Positions 1-8,979 of a stretch of 33,436 nt of DNA are shown piece by piece; the first letter of the stretch is position 1; every line of letters starts with the position of its first letter. The translations under genes and the position numbers were made by a program. The notes beneath the pieces were generated by a model, which had not been told where the DNA came from, made no database searches, and saw nothing but the letters and a program-made list of their open reading frames with translations. This DNA comes from Bacilli bacterium (GTDB lineage: Bacteria > Bacillota_I > Bacilli_A > RF39 > UBA660), in the NCBI GenBank assembly GCA_017887885.1, contig JAGHHB010000036.1, forward strand, positions 1 through 33,436. Direction: 5' to 3'.

Positions 1-608
1 GGATAGCAATTAAGATTTGTTATCCAAAAAATGATGACAATAAATTTATTGCTGCCGAAGAAAATGCTATCGAGTTGATAATTGATATTTTAAATAGATA
101 TAATTGGGGTATTGATAAAGTTACAAAACATCAAGATTATAATGGTTCTTACTGCCCGCATAAAATATTAGATATGGGATGGGAACATTTTATAAATCGA
201 ATTAAATTAAAAAGAATAAAGACAGAATCAAGACCGTTTATTATTGGAGAAATAGTTTATAACAAAGATAATATTTATCTTTGCGAGACAGCAGGATACG
301 GAGGAAAAGAGACAATATTAAGAAAAAATACGAAATCTGTAGTAAAAAAATTTCATTATAATAAAAAACTATACATGGCCTTAGGAGATGATAAAAACTA
401 TTATGATATAGCTTGGACATCAGACTTGAACAAATTTATAACTGATTGCGAAACAGAAAATTTAGTAGCTATAGAAGATAAAGAAAAAGTTAAAAAGTTG
501 GAAAACGAAGATATACGACAAATTACTAGTGGGCAAAATAAATTAATTAAATGGATAATAAATTGCATAGATAAAATAAAAAAGAGCATTAAATATTTAA
601 TAAAATAA
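1..608 (+). CDS. N-acetylmuramoyl-L-alanine amidase (amidase_2/CwlA-like), 3' part; 5' end lies outside the window
   Basis: The frame is open from base 3 (IAIKICYPKNDDNKFIAAEENAIELI...), before the ORF-track TTG at 75. The stretch NRYNWGIDKVTKHQDYNGSYCPHKILDMGW is typical of the C-terminal half of amidase_2 domains (KHQD..G..CPH.IL). Confidence 0.8.
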   Translation, partial: IAIKICYPKNDDNKFIAAEENAIELIIDILNRYNWGIDKVTKHQDYNGSYCPHKILDMGWEHFINRIKLKRIKTESRPFIIGEIVYNKDNIYLCETAGYGGKETILRKNTKSVVKKFHYNKKLYMALGDDKNYYDIAWTSDLNKFITDCETENLVAIEDKEKVKKLENEDIRQITSGQNKLIKWIINCIDKIKKSIKYLIK

Positions 609-1340
609 TATTTCTAATGCTTCTTTTTTATGATTATAATTATCAATCATTACTTCCCATTGTTCGACATAAAAATCATAAAGAGAAGACTCTATTTCTT
701 TCCTGTTGATATTGCTCTTTTTAGCCACTTGTTCAATATAACTATCAATATTTTCAAATAATAAAAAACAATTAATTGATTTTACGTTACAGATAGACAT
801 TTTGTTTAAAAGATCATATAGAATGTCTATTCCTGATTCTTCATTGATAAAATTTCTTTTTAAATCAATATGATTATCTTTAGCAAAAAAACTAATAATT
901 TCTGATCTTTTAGCTAAAAATTTTATATTACTATAAAACCCCCTAATAATAAGTTTTCTAATATTATAGTAAAAATAATCTATAAAATTGTTATCTCCTA
1001 TATAATTTTTGCATAGAAGATAACTATTTTTAGATTCGTTTTGTAATAATACTCCTACAATATAATCAAAGTTTTCATTTAAAAAATAAAAATCATTTTT
1101 AAATTCTGAAATAAAATTTTCAAGTAGTATTAAAAACTGTTCATTGCCTGATAAATGACTTTTTCTAATAAAAGAATTAACATTAACTTTCGTATTGCTT
1201 TTAGTTATTTCTTTTATCAATTTATTTAATGATCCATTGTCTAATAATTTAATAATTAAATAGGCATAGACAAAATTGTAATCAAAATTAAAAAGTGTTA
1301 TTTTTAATTGCTTAATTTTATTTGTATTATTTACTATCAT
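597..1340 (-). CDS. Hypothetical protein, 247 aa, family unknown
   Basis: Long ORF with a plausible RBS (ggaaagg) upstream of ATG on the minus strand. Convergent with the amidase; the CDS ends overlap by 12 nt. No motif recognised. Confidence 0.6.
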   Translation of the reverse strand: MIVNNTNKIKQLKITLFNFDYNFVYAYLIIKLLDNGSLNKLIKEITKSNTKVNVNSFIRKSHLSGNEQFLILLENFISEFKNDFYFLNENFDYIVGVLLQNESKNSYLLCKNYIGDNNFIDYFYYNIRKLIIRGFYSNIKFLAKRSEIISFFAKDNHIDLKRNFINEESGIDILYDLLNKMSICNVKSINCFLLFENIDSYIEQVAKKSNINRKEIESSLYDFYVEQWEVMIDNYNHKKEALEILFY

Positions 1341-1501
1341 TATTTTTCGACCTTTCCTTACAACTACTTTATGTGATTAATGCACATCCAAAATATAAAC
1401 TAGTTACATACAATGGGTGTCTGATCACAATTACAAATTAGATTGATAAAAGTTTTTTCACAATCAAAAATTGTAAACTAAATAAATTTCTTAAGTCATA
1501 A

Positions 1502-1800
1502 ACCACTAAAGTTGTTGGTTGTTATATTTGTAAAAAAATCATACCATATTATTAAGTGGTGGAGGTAATAAAATGACATTGAGACAGATATTCCGAGAAA
1601 ATGTTAAGTTTTATAGAAAACGTTTAAATTTATCTCAAGAAAAATTAGCCGAATTATCAAATTTAAGTACCAATTATATTGGCGATATTGAGCGAGCTAA
1701 TCGTAAGGTGACAATAGATACTATTGAGAAAATTGCTAAAGGTTTAAATGTTGATCCATCACTATTACTAGTAAACCGCCAAAAATAATTTTATATCTAT
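1502..1800 (+). repeat. Copy 1 of a tandem duplication (promoter/5' region plus HTH gene), period 416 bp
   Basis: ccactaaagttgttggttgttat...gtaaaaaaatcataccatattattaagtggtggaggtaata is present upstream of both HTH genes, and the coding sequences are nearly identical. Confidence 0.9.
1573..1788 (+). CDS. Small stand-alone XRE-family HTH regulator (C-protein-like), copy 1
   Basis: 71 aa; LNLSQEKLAELSNLSTNYIGDIERANRKVTIDTIEKIAKGLNVDPSLLL is a canonical HTH_3/XRE fold. RBS ggtggagg. Confidence 0.92.
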   Translation: MTLRQIFRENVKFYRKRLNLSQEKLAELSNLSTNYIGDIERANRKVTIDTIEKIAKGLNVDPSLLLVNRQK

Positions 1801-1917
1801 TATAACATATTTTTTGATATGTTATACATTCATAGATATATTTGAGTAAAAAATATTCTTTTATCAATCACCTATAAAAATCATTTTCTTTGTCATTTCT
1901 CTTTTAAAGTTAGAATT

Positions 1918-2216
1918 ACCACTAAAGTTGTTGGTTGTTATCTTGGTAAAAAAATCATACCATATTATTAAGTGGTGGAGGTAATAAGATGACATTAAAA
2001 CACATATTTCGAGAAAATGTTAAGTTTTATAGAAAACAGTTAAATTTGTCTCAAGAAAAATTAGCTGAATTATCAAATTTAAGCACCAATTATATTGGCG
2101 ATATTGAACGAACCAATCGCAAGGTGACAATAGATACTATTGAGAAAATAGCTAAAGGTTTAAATGTTGACCCATCACTATTACTAGTAAACCGTCAAAA
2201 ATGATTTTATCTTTAT
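1918..2216 (+). repeat. Copy 2 of the tandem duplication
   Basis: Same sequence as copy 1 at an offset of 416 bp, with scattered substitutions. Confidence 0.9.
1989..2204 (+). CDS. Small stand-alone XRE-family HTH regulator (C-protein-like), copy 2
   Basis: 71 aa; four substitutions relative to copy 1. RBS ggtggagg. Confidence 0.92.
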   Translation: MTLKHIFRENVKFYRKQLNLSQEKLAELSNLSTNYIGDIERTNRKVTIDTIEKIAKGLNVDPSLLLVNRQK

Positions 2217-2426
2217 TATAACATATTTTTATGTGAGTGATACACTCACATATTTATTTTGCTAAAAATAAAGTAATAATTATGATAATAGTTAAAATAT
2301 TACTTAAATTTTAATTGAAAGAATGATTTTTAAATTCATATAGTGAAAAAGTATAATCCCTAGCCAAACGTTCTTTACTTCTCAAAAAATTAATGATAAA
2401 ATTAAATTAAGAAAGATGGTGGTAGA

Positions 2427-4511
2427 ATGAATTTAAATATGCTAAATAATAATCAAAAAATGGCCGTCGAACATATTAATGGTCCTCTTCTAGTACTTGC
2501 TGGAGCGGGTTCTGGCAAAACTAAAGTTTTGACTAATAGAATTGCCTATTTAATTGCTAGTGGTATCGCTCCCGAAAATATTTTAGCAATAACATTCACC
2601 AATAAAGCCGCTAAAGAAATGAAAGAAAGAGTTATCAAGTTAATTGGTGCAAATGCCTATAATATTCAAATATCTACTTTTCATTCTTTTGGACTAAAGG
2701 TCTTGAAAGAAAATTATTCATTACTTGGTTATGAACGAAATTTTACCATTATCGATAGCGATGATGTTTTAACTATTATAAAGAAGATCTTAAAAGAAGA
2801 AAATATGTCTAAAGAACATTATAATCCACGTGATATAAAAAATCGAATAAGTTCGGCTAAAAATGCTATGATGAGTGTAGAAGCTTTTTCCAAAGTTGAA
2901 TTTGATCATAAAGTAGTAACTGTATATAAAAAATATCTTCAAAAATTAAAGAATGGTAATTCTGTCGATTTTGATGACTTATTAATATTACCAATTAAAA
3001 TTTTAAGAGACTATCCATATATTCTTGATGAATACCAAGAAAGATATAAATATATTCTTATTGATGAATATCAAGACACAAATGAAGCCCAATATATATT
3101 CACTAAACTATTAGCATCTAAACATCATAATATTTTTGTGGTTGGTGATAATGATCAAGCTATTTATGCTTTTAGAGGGGCTAATTATAAGAACATTTTA
3201 AATTTTGAGAAGGATTATCCTGAAGCTAGAACTATATTACTCGAAGAGAATTATCGCTCGACCCAGACCATTTTAAATGCCGCTAATTCTGTTATTAAGA
3301 ATAATAAAGAAAGAAAAGATAAAAATCTTTGGAGTAATAATTCACCTGGTGAAAAAATAGATTATATAGTAGTAACAAATGAAAAAGAAGAGGCTAATTT
3401 AGTAGCTACAACGATTAAGGACTTAATAACTTCTGGAGTACAAGAAGAAGATATTGCCGTTTTATATCGAACTAATGCTCAATCAAGAATTATTGAAGAG
3501 GAAATGCTCAAAAAGAATATTAAATATCGCGTTGTGGGAAGTTTTTATTTCTATAATCGGAAAGAAATTAAAGATTTATTATGTTATTTGCGATTAATTA
3601 GTAATCATAAAGATGATATTAGTTTGTTAAGAATTATTAATGTCCCTCGAAGGGGAATTGGCGAAAAGACAATATCTAATTTAGTGGAAACGGCTTCTAT
3701 GCAAGCAGTTTCTATTTATGAGGCCATAACAATTGGAAAAGAGTTAAGCTTTAAAAAGATGATTGAAGAGATGACCGAAGCTAGTAAGAAGATGACGATT
3801 ACAGAACTAGTAGATTTAATTTTAGATAAGAGTGGAATTAAAGAAGAACTAGTTAAATCTAAACAATTAGAAGATGAAATTAGACTCGAAAATCTCAATG
3901 AGTTTAAGTCGATTACCAAAAGTTACGAAGAAGAATACGGTTCTGCAACTTTAGAAGATTTCTTGAATGAAATTTCGCTAGTAAGTGATGTAAGCGAGCA
4001 TCAAGATGGTAGCGACCGAGTAAATTTGATGACTGTCCATTCTGTTAAAGGACTAGAATTCGATTATGTGTTCTTAATTGGCATGGAAGAAGGCATTTTT
4101 CCTCATTATAATGCTATTAATGATGGAACAGCTTCTGCTATCGAAGAAGAGCGAAGACTCTGCTATGTTGCGATAACTCGTGCTAAAACAAAATTATATA
4201 TAACTTCTGCCGAATCGCGCATGTTATTTGGCAATAATAACTACAATTTGCCTAGCAGATTTATCGATGAAATAGATAAAAAATATCTGAATATAAAAGA
4301 TAATAAAATAGGTTCTAAAGCTATATCAAAAATAAAGAAGGTCATTGACAAAAATGCTGAATATCAGGTAGGAGAAATAATTAAGCATACTGATTTTGGT
4401 GAAGGTGTTGTCATTAGCATTGATAAAACTATTTTAACCGTTGCTTTTCCTCATCCTATTGGTATAAAGAAATTAATGAAAGGACACCCTAGCATTACTA
4501 AATTATCATAA
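2427..4511 (+). CDS. pcrA: ATP-dependent DNA helicase PcrA/UvrD family
   Basis: LAGAGSGKTKVLTNRIAYLI (Walker A), DEYQDTNEAQY, GDNDQAIYAFRGA, VNLMTVHSVKGLEFDYVFLIGMEEGIFPH, EEERRLCYVAITRAK: SF1A helicase motifs. Confidence 0.95.
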   Translation: MNLNMLNNNQKMAVEHINGPLLVLAGAGSGKTKVLTNRIAYLIASGIAPENILAITFTNKAAKEMKERVIKLIGANAYNIQISTFHSFGLKVLKENYSLLGYERNFTIIDSDDVLTIIKKILKEENMSKEHYNPRDIKNRISSAKNAMMSVEAFSKVEFDHKVVTVYKKYLQKLKNGNSVDFDDLLILPIKILRDYPYILDEYQERYKYILIDEYQDTNEAQYIFTKLLASKHHNIFVVGDNDQAIYAFRGANYKNILNFEKDYPEARTILLEENYRSTQTILNAANSVIKNNKERKDKNLWSNNSPGEKIDYIVVTNEKEEANLVATTIKDLITSGVQEEDIAVLYRTNAQSRIIEEEMLKKNIKYRVVGSFYFYNRKEIKDLLCYLRLISNHKDDISLLRIINVPRRGIGEKTISNLVETASMQAVSIYEAITIGKELSFKKMIEEMTEASKKMTITELVDLILDKSGIKEELVKSKQLEDEIRLENLNEFKSITKSYEEEYGSATLEDFLNEISLVSDVSEHQDGSDRVNLMTVHSVKGLEFDYVFLIGMEEGIFPHYNAINDGTASAIEEERRLCYVAITRAKTKLYITSAESRMLFGNNNYNLPSRFIDEIDKKYLNIKDNKIGSKAISKIKKVIDKNAEYQVGEIIKHTDFGEGVVISIDKTILTVAFPHPIGIKKLMKGHPSITKLS

Positions 4512-4530
4512 TTTAATGTCGAGGTGAAAA

Positions 4531-5478
4531 ATGAAAAAAATAGTAGTACTTATTTTACTGACAATTTTTCTAACTTTAGAAATATTATTTTTGTACAATA
4601 AGAATAACGAATATCGCTCGGCACAAACAGAATTAAGCAAAAAAATAGCTAGTAGTAAATCTTCTGAACTTCTTAAAGAGGAAAAAAAGGATCTTGAAAC
4701 AAGAATTAAAGAACTCTTTGTTCAAGAAACTGCAAGTCTAGATAATGCTTACGATACTATAGATGAAGAAAAATTAGTTAATGAAAATTTAAATAATGAA
4801 ATAGTGGCTTTAGAAGATAGTATCAAATTACTTGAAGGAAATCTTACGGAACTTCAACACAAGTATGACAAACTTTTAAAAAAAGAATCAAATAATACTT
4901 TTTATATAACTGGTGTAGCTTTTATTAATCAATATCCTGACTATCCAACAGGATGTGAATCAGTATCATTAGCAATACTCTTAAATTACTATGGAATAGA
5001 CATTTCACCGCTCGATATTATAAATAACTTGCCCAAAGGAAGTTTACCATATAACAAAGATGGGATTACGTACGGTGGCGATCCTGAAAGAGAATTTGTT
5101 GGCGATCCTTTGACAACTAATTCTTATGGCATCTATGAGAAACCTCTTGCAGAAATTGCCACCAAATATAAAGATGGAATAATTATAGGAACAGGTATGG
5201 ATTTTGATCAAATATTGGAAGTTGTAAAACAAGGACGCCCTGTTGTTGTTTGGACCTCGATGAATTTATCGATACCATACATATCAAAATCTTGGATTTA
5301 TGAGCCAACAGGTGAAAAAATACATTGGAAATCAGGAGAACATGCAGTCGTTGTAATTGGTTATACGGAAAATAAAGTAATAATTTCTGATCCTATTGGT
5401 GGTAAAATAAAATATCAGTCCCGTTCTATTTTTGAAGAAAGATACAATTATTTCGGAAAGAAGGCTTTGTATTACTGA
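4531..5478 (+). CDS. Membrane-anchored coiled-coil protein with C-terminal C39-like (C39_2) cysteine peptidase domain
   Basis: N-terminal hydrophobic segment (KIVVLILLTIFLTLEILFLY), coiled coil, then YPDYPTGCESVSLAILLNYYGI (catalytic Cys) and GEHAVVVIGYTENKVIISDPIGG (catalytic His region). Confidence 0.8.
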   Translation: MKKIVVLILLTIFLTLEILFLYNKNNEYRSAQTELSKKIASSKSSELLKEEKKDLETRIKELFVQETASLDNAYDTIDEEKLVNENLNNEIVALEDSIKLLEGNLTELQHKYDKLLKKESNNTFYITGVAFINQYPDYPTGCESVSLAILLNYYGIDISPLDIINNLPKGSLPYNKDGITYGGDPEREFVGDPLTTNSYGIYEKPLAEIATKYKDGIIIGTGMDFDQILEVVKQGRPVVVWTSMNLSIPYISKSWIYEPTGEKIHWKSGEHAVVVIGYTENKVIISDPIGGKIKYQSRSIFEERYNYFGKKALYY

Positions 5479-5783
5479 TGAGAAGAAAATTGCTTAATAT
5501 TATAGTTCCTTTATTTTTAGTAGTTCTTTTAATTATAGCTTTAGTTTTAACTTGTCAAAACGTTAATTTAAAAAATAAAACTAAAAATTTAGAAAAGGAA
5601 CTTTCCGAAATTACCCGTTTAAAATCAGAGATTAGTCAATTAGAAGAAATTGAGAATAATTATAATAATATCAAAATAAATAATGATCAATTAAGAATGC
5701 ACAAAAGTGACTTATTATCAGAAATAAATAGATTAAATTCCAAAATAAACAAATTAGAGAAAGCAATAAATAACTTTAAGTAG
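5478..5783 (+). CDS. Small single-pass membrane coiled-coil protein
   Basis: Overlaps the upstream stop by 1 nt (TGATG). N-terminal TM (IIVPLFLVVLLIIALVLT) followed by heptad-like coiled coil. Confidence 0.7.
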   Translation: MRRKLLNIIVPLFLVVLLIIALVLTCQNVNLKNKTKNLEKELSEITRLKSEISQLEEIENNYNNIKINNDQLRMHKSDLLSEINRLNSKINKLEKAINNFK

Positions 5784-5826
5784 TATCTATTTCTAAATAT
5801 TGGAATATACTATATTGGAGGTAGAT

Positions 5827-6381
5827 ATGGATTATAGTATTTTAGTAAACAAAGATAATCCTTTACCACGTGCATCAATTCCGACTGATTTGGTAGATGC
5901 AGGAAGTCTTTACAAAGATAATATTAAAATAGATAGAACTGTAAAAGAAGAATTTGATAAATTAAAAACTTTAGCCTCTCAATATGGTTATCATATTGAT
6001 ATTGAAAGCGGCTATCGAGATTATGATTATCAGGAAAAAATATATAATCATCTTCTTGAAGAAAAGGGTTTTAGTTATGCTATTACTAGAATTGCCGAAC
6101 CAGGAAAATCGGAACATCAGACGGGCTTGGCGATTGATTTCTGCGTTTATGATAATGGAAAGTGTTATATAGAACATGAAATAGAAGATTTACCAGTGAC
6201 AAAATGGATTCACCAAAATGCCCATCGATATGGTTTTATTTTAAGATATCCTGAAGGTAAAGAAGATATAACAAAATATAGTTATGAACCATGGCATTTA
6301 AGATATGTTGGAGATATCGCAAGTTATATTTATAATCATAATCTAACTTTAGAAGAATATAAAAATAGTTTACTTAAATAA
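5827..6381 (+). CDS. D-alanyl-D-alanine carboxypeptidase (VanY/LAS family)
   Basis: SGYRDYDYQ, GKSEHQTGLAIDF, YEPWHLRYVG: hallmark VanY motifs. ATG at 5827 follows GGAGGT and is preferred over the ORF-track TTG at 5800. Confidence 0.88.
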   Translation: MDYSILVNKDNPLPRASIPTDLVDAGSLYKDNIKIDRTVKEEFDKLKTLASQYGYHIDIESGYRDYDYQEKIYNHLLEEKGFSYAITRIAEPGKSEHQTGLAIDFCVYDNGKCYIEHEIEDLPVTKWIHQNAHRYGFILRYPEGKEDITKYSYEPWHLRYVGDIASYIYNHNLTLEEYKNSLLK

Positions 6382-6385
6382 TAGC

Positions 6386-6426
6386 AATCTTGTTTCTTAT
6401 AGCCAAGAAACAAGATTTTATTTTAC
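6386..6426 (+). terminator. Rho-independent terminator after the carboxypeptidase gene
   Basis: aatcttgtttctt-atagcc-aagaaacaagatt, 13-bp stem followed by ttattttact. Confidence 0.75.
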
Positions 6427-6513
6427 TAGAAAAGAGTTAAAGAAATAAAATTCCTTTTTAATATAATGATTACTTTGATCTTGACATTTATTATAATAAA
6501 TGATAATATCATC

Positions 6514-6533
6514 ATATGAACAACAATTCATAT
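6514..6533 (+). promoter_or_regulatory. Putative ArsR/SmtB-family metalloregulator operator
   Basis: Inverted repeat ATATGAA-CAACAA-TTCATAT just upstream of the arsR-like start; resembles ArsR/SmtB 12-2-12 operators. TTGACA at 6481-6486 may be the -35. Confidence 0.65.
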
Positions 6534-6548
6534 ATATAGGAGAAAAAA

Positions 6549-6893
6549 ATGTTTGAGTGTAATAATGTAATTCATAAAGATATAGTAGACAGTATCAAAG
6601 ATAAATTGCTCACAGAAGACAAAATAATAGATATTTCTGAGCTATTTAAAGTATTTTCTGATTCGACAAGGCTAAAAATAATAGCGGCTCTTTTAGAAAA
6701 TGAACTATGTGTTTGTGATTTAGCGTATTTGATTCATAGTACTCAATCTGCCGTTAGTCATCAGTTACGCATTTTAAAGAGTGCTAAATTAGTAAAATAT
6801 CGTAAGGTCGGCAAAGTAGTCTATTATAAAGTTGCTGACGATCATGTTAAGAAGATATTTCTCATGGGAAAGGAGCATATTTATGAAATATAA
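6549..6893 (+). CDS. ArsR/SmtB-family metal-sensing repressor (CadC/CzrA-like)
   Basis: LFKVFSDSTRLKIIAALLENELCVCDLAYLIHSTQSAVSHQLRILKSAKLVKYRKVGKVVYYKVADDHV; ELCVCD (alpha3 metal site) and DDHV...H (alpha5-like site). Confidence 0.9.
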   Translation: MFECNNVIHKDIVDSIKDKLLTEDKIIDISELFKVFSDSTRLKIIAALLENELCVCDLAYLIHSTQSAVSHQLRILKSAKLVKYRKVGKVVYYKVADDHVKKIFLMGKEHIYEI

Positions 6894-8916
6894 ATTTTAT
6901 ATAGAAAATTTAGAATGTGCTAATTGTGCTAAAAAGATAGAAGATGTTCTAAATAAAGATGATAAGATATCTTCTGCTACTATTAATTTTGCTACTTCTA
7001 AATTGTCATTACGAACAGATATCAAAGAACCATTAGCATATGTAAGGAAAATAGTAAAAGAAGTAGAACCCAATGCTATTATAATAAATAATCCAAACCA
7101 AGATGTAAAGAAAGACCATTATTTTTATCTTCTTTTAGGTGGTCTCATGGGATTAATAGGAATTCTAATTAAAGTGCCATTCTGGCTAAGAATTATTTTA
7201 ATTATTGGAAGCTATCTTCTTTTATTACATAGAACTTTTATCGTGGCTATAAAGCAACTGCAGAAGAAAATTATAAGTGAAAATTTTCTGATTGTTATAT
7301 CTTGTATCGGAGCATTCATTTTGGGCGAAATTGAAGAGGGACTAATGGTTATCTTTCTTTATGAGCTAGGAAAAGTAATCGAAAATAAGGCCTTAAATAG
7401 AAGTAGAAAGTCGATTACTGATCTCATGGATATAAAACAAGAAACTGTTAATTTAAAAGAAGAGAATACGATTGTCAAAGTCGCAACTGAATCGGTAAAA
7501 AAAGGCAGCATTATTGTTGTCAAAGAAGGAGAGAAGATTGCTTTAGATGGTATTGTTATAAAGGGAAGTGCCTATTTAGATACATCGGCTGTAACAGGAG
7601 AATCAGTCCCTATTTTAGTCCAAGAAAATGATAAAGTACTATCTGGTACAATAAATCAAAAAGGCTTGCTAGAAGTTAAGACTACTTCTTTATATGAAGA
7701 ATCCACAGTAAATAAAATTTTAGAATTAGTAGAATCTGCTACCGAAAGAAAAGCTAAAACTGAAACCATTGTTTCAAAGTATGCCTCTACATATACAATA
7801 CTTGTTTTATTAATATCAGTTTTAGTAGCAGTTTTTCTTCCTTTATTTACCGATATTACATATCTTGACAGTATATATAAGGGTTTAACTATTCTAGTTA
7901 TATCATGTCCTTGTGCTGTTGCTATATCTGTACCTTTAGCCTATTTCTCCGCTATAGGAGCATCATCACGAGCGGGAATACTAATTAAAGGAAGTAACTT
8001 TTTAGATAATCTTCGTAATATTAGTCATATTATCTTTGATAAAACTGGAACTATAACAACAGGAGAATTTGTTGTATCAGAAGTAATTATTTTTGATCAT
8101 GATTATAAAAAAAACGATGTGTTAATGCTCTTTGCGAAAGGAGAAGCCTTTTCTAACCATCCTCTTGCCAAAGCTATAATCAAAAAATATAATCATAAAG
8201 TGAAGACAGATGATGTTAAAAACTTCAAAGAGGAAGCTGGAATGGGTATTTCTTATGTACATAATAATAATAAAATAAAAATTGGAAACTATAAATATTG
8301 CCAAATAGATGATAAGAATAAAAATAAAATATATTTGCAAGTAAATGGTAAAGTGGTAGCGGCATTATTAGTTGTTGACGAAATAAAACCAAATGCCGAG
8401 CGAGTAATTGATAAGTTACAAAAGATGCATATTAAGGTCAGTATGTTTACTGGGGATACAAAAGAAAAAGCTCTGGAAATGGCTCATTTTTTAGGAATAA
8501 ATAATTGCCAGTATGAAATGCTTCCCCAAGATAAATATCATCAACTTGAGAAAATTTTAAGTAGTAAAAATACTGACGATATAATATCCTTTGTTGGTGA
8601 TGGCTTAAATGACGCCCCTGTTATAGCCCTTTCGGATTTGGGAATATCGATGGGAAATATCGGTAGTGATTCTGCAATTGAAGCTTCGGACGTAGTTATC
8701 ACTAATGATAATCTCGATAAAATAATAAAAGCTATTAATATTTCTCAAAAAACTAATAGCATAGTTAAAGAGAATATAATATTTGCACTGACGGTAAAAA
8801 TATCTGTCTTAATATTATCTTTTGTAGGAATTTCGACAATGTGGCAAGCAGTTTTTGCGGATGTTGGTGTTACTATAATTTGTCTTTTAAATACCCTGCG
8901 ACTATTAAAAAAATAA
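6883..8916 (+). CDS. P1B-type heavy-metal-translocating ATPase (Zn/Cd/Pb, CadA/ZntA-like)
   Basis: HMA domain LECANCAKKIE, CPCAVAIS, DKTGTITTGEF, GDGLNDAPVIALSDLGISMG, WQAVFADVGVTIICLLNTLRLL. ATG at 6883, after AAAGGAG, overlaps the repressor stop; the ORF-track start at 6832 is probably too early. Confidence 0.92.
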   Translation: MKYKFYIENLECANCAKKIEDVLNKDDKISSATINFATSKLSLRTDIKEPLAYVRKIVKEVEPNAIIINNPNQDVKKDHYFYLLLGGLMGLIGILIKVPFWLRIILIIGSYLLLLHRTFIVAIKQLQKKIISENFLIVISCIGAFILGEIEEGLMVIFLYELGKVIENKALNRSRKSITDLMDIKQETVNLKEENTIVKVATESVKKGSIIVVKEGEKIALDGIVIKGSAYLDTSAVTGESVPILVQENDKVLSGTINQKGLLEVKTTSLYEESTVNKILELVESATERKAKTETIVSKYASTYTILVLLISVLVAVFLPLFTDITYLDSIYKGLTILVISCPCAVAISVPLAYFSAIGASSRAGILIKGSNFLDNLRNISHIIFDKTGTITTGEFVVSEVIIFDHDYKKNDVLMLFAKGEAFSNHPLAKAIIKKYNHKVKTDDVKNFKEEAGMGISYVHNNNKIKIGNYKYCQIDDKNKNKIYLQVNGKVVAALLVVDEIKPNAERVIDKLQKMHIKVSMFTGDTKEKALEMAHFLGINNCQYEMLPQDKYHQLEKILSSKNTDDIISFVGDGLNDAPVIALSDLGISMGNIGSDSAIEASDVVITNDNLDKIIKAINISQKTNSIVKENIIFALTVKISVLILSFVGISTMWQAVFADVGVTIICLLNTLRLLKK

Positions 8917-8918
8917 AA

Positions 8919-8948
8919 AAAACATGTTTTAATAACATGCTTTTTTTG
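8919..8948 (+). terminator. Probable Rho-independent terminator after the P-type ATPase
   Basis: acatgtt-ttaat-aacatgc hairpin followed by 7 T; TATAAT for the next gene lies immediately after, at 8950. Confidence 0.65.
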
Positions 8949-8979
8949 GTATAATATAAATATAGTTTGGAAGTGAATA

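Noticed and set aside
401-589. Minus-strand 62-aa ORF inside the amidase C-terminal region
   Set aside because: Shadow ORF opposite a longer supported frame; no RBS or motif.
1502-2216. CRISPR-like repeat array
   Set aside because: Only two long copies that include a gene; it is a tandem gene duplication, not short spaced repeats.
3716-3919. Minus-strand ORF inside pcrA
   Set aside because: Antisense to conserved helicase coding sequence; composition typical of reverse-frame translation.
5476-5480. Mollicute-type code with TGA as Trp
   Set aside because: TGA ends the C39-like gene and the second HTH copy exactly where the first copy uses TAA; Trp is encoded by TGG throughout.
5971-6177. 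Minus- and plus-strand ORFs inside the VanY carboxypeptidase gene
   Set aside because: Overlap conserved active-site codons of the real gene in other frames.
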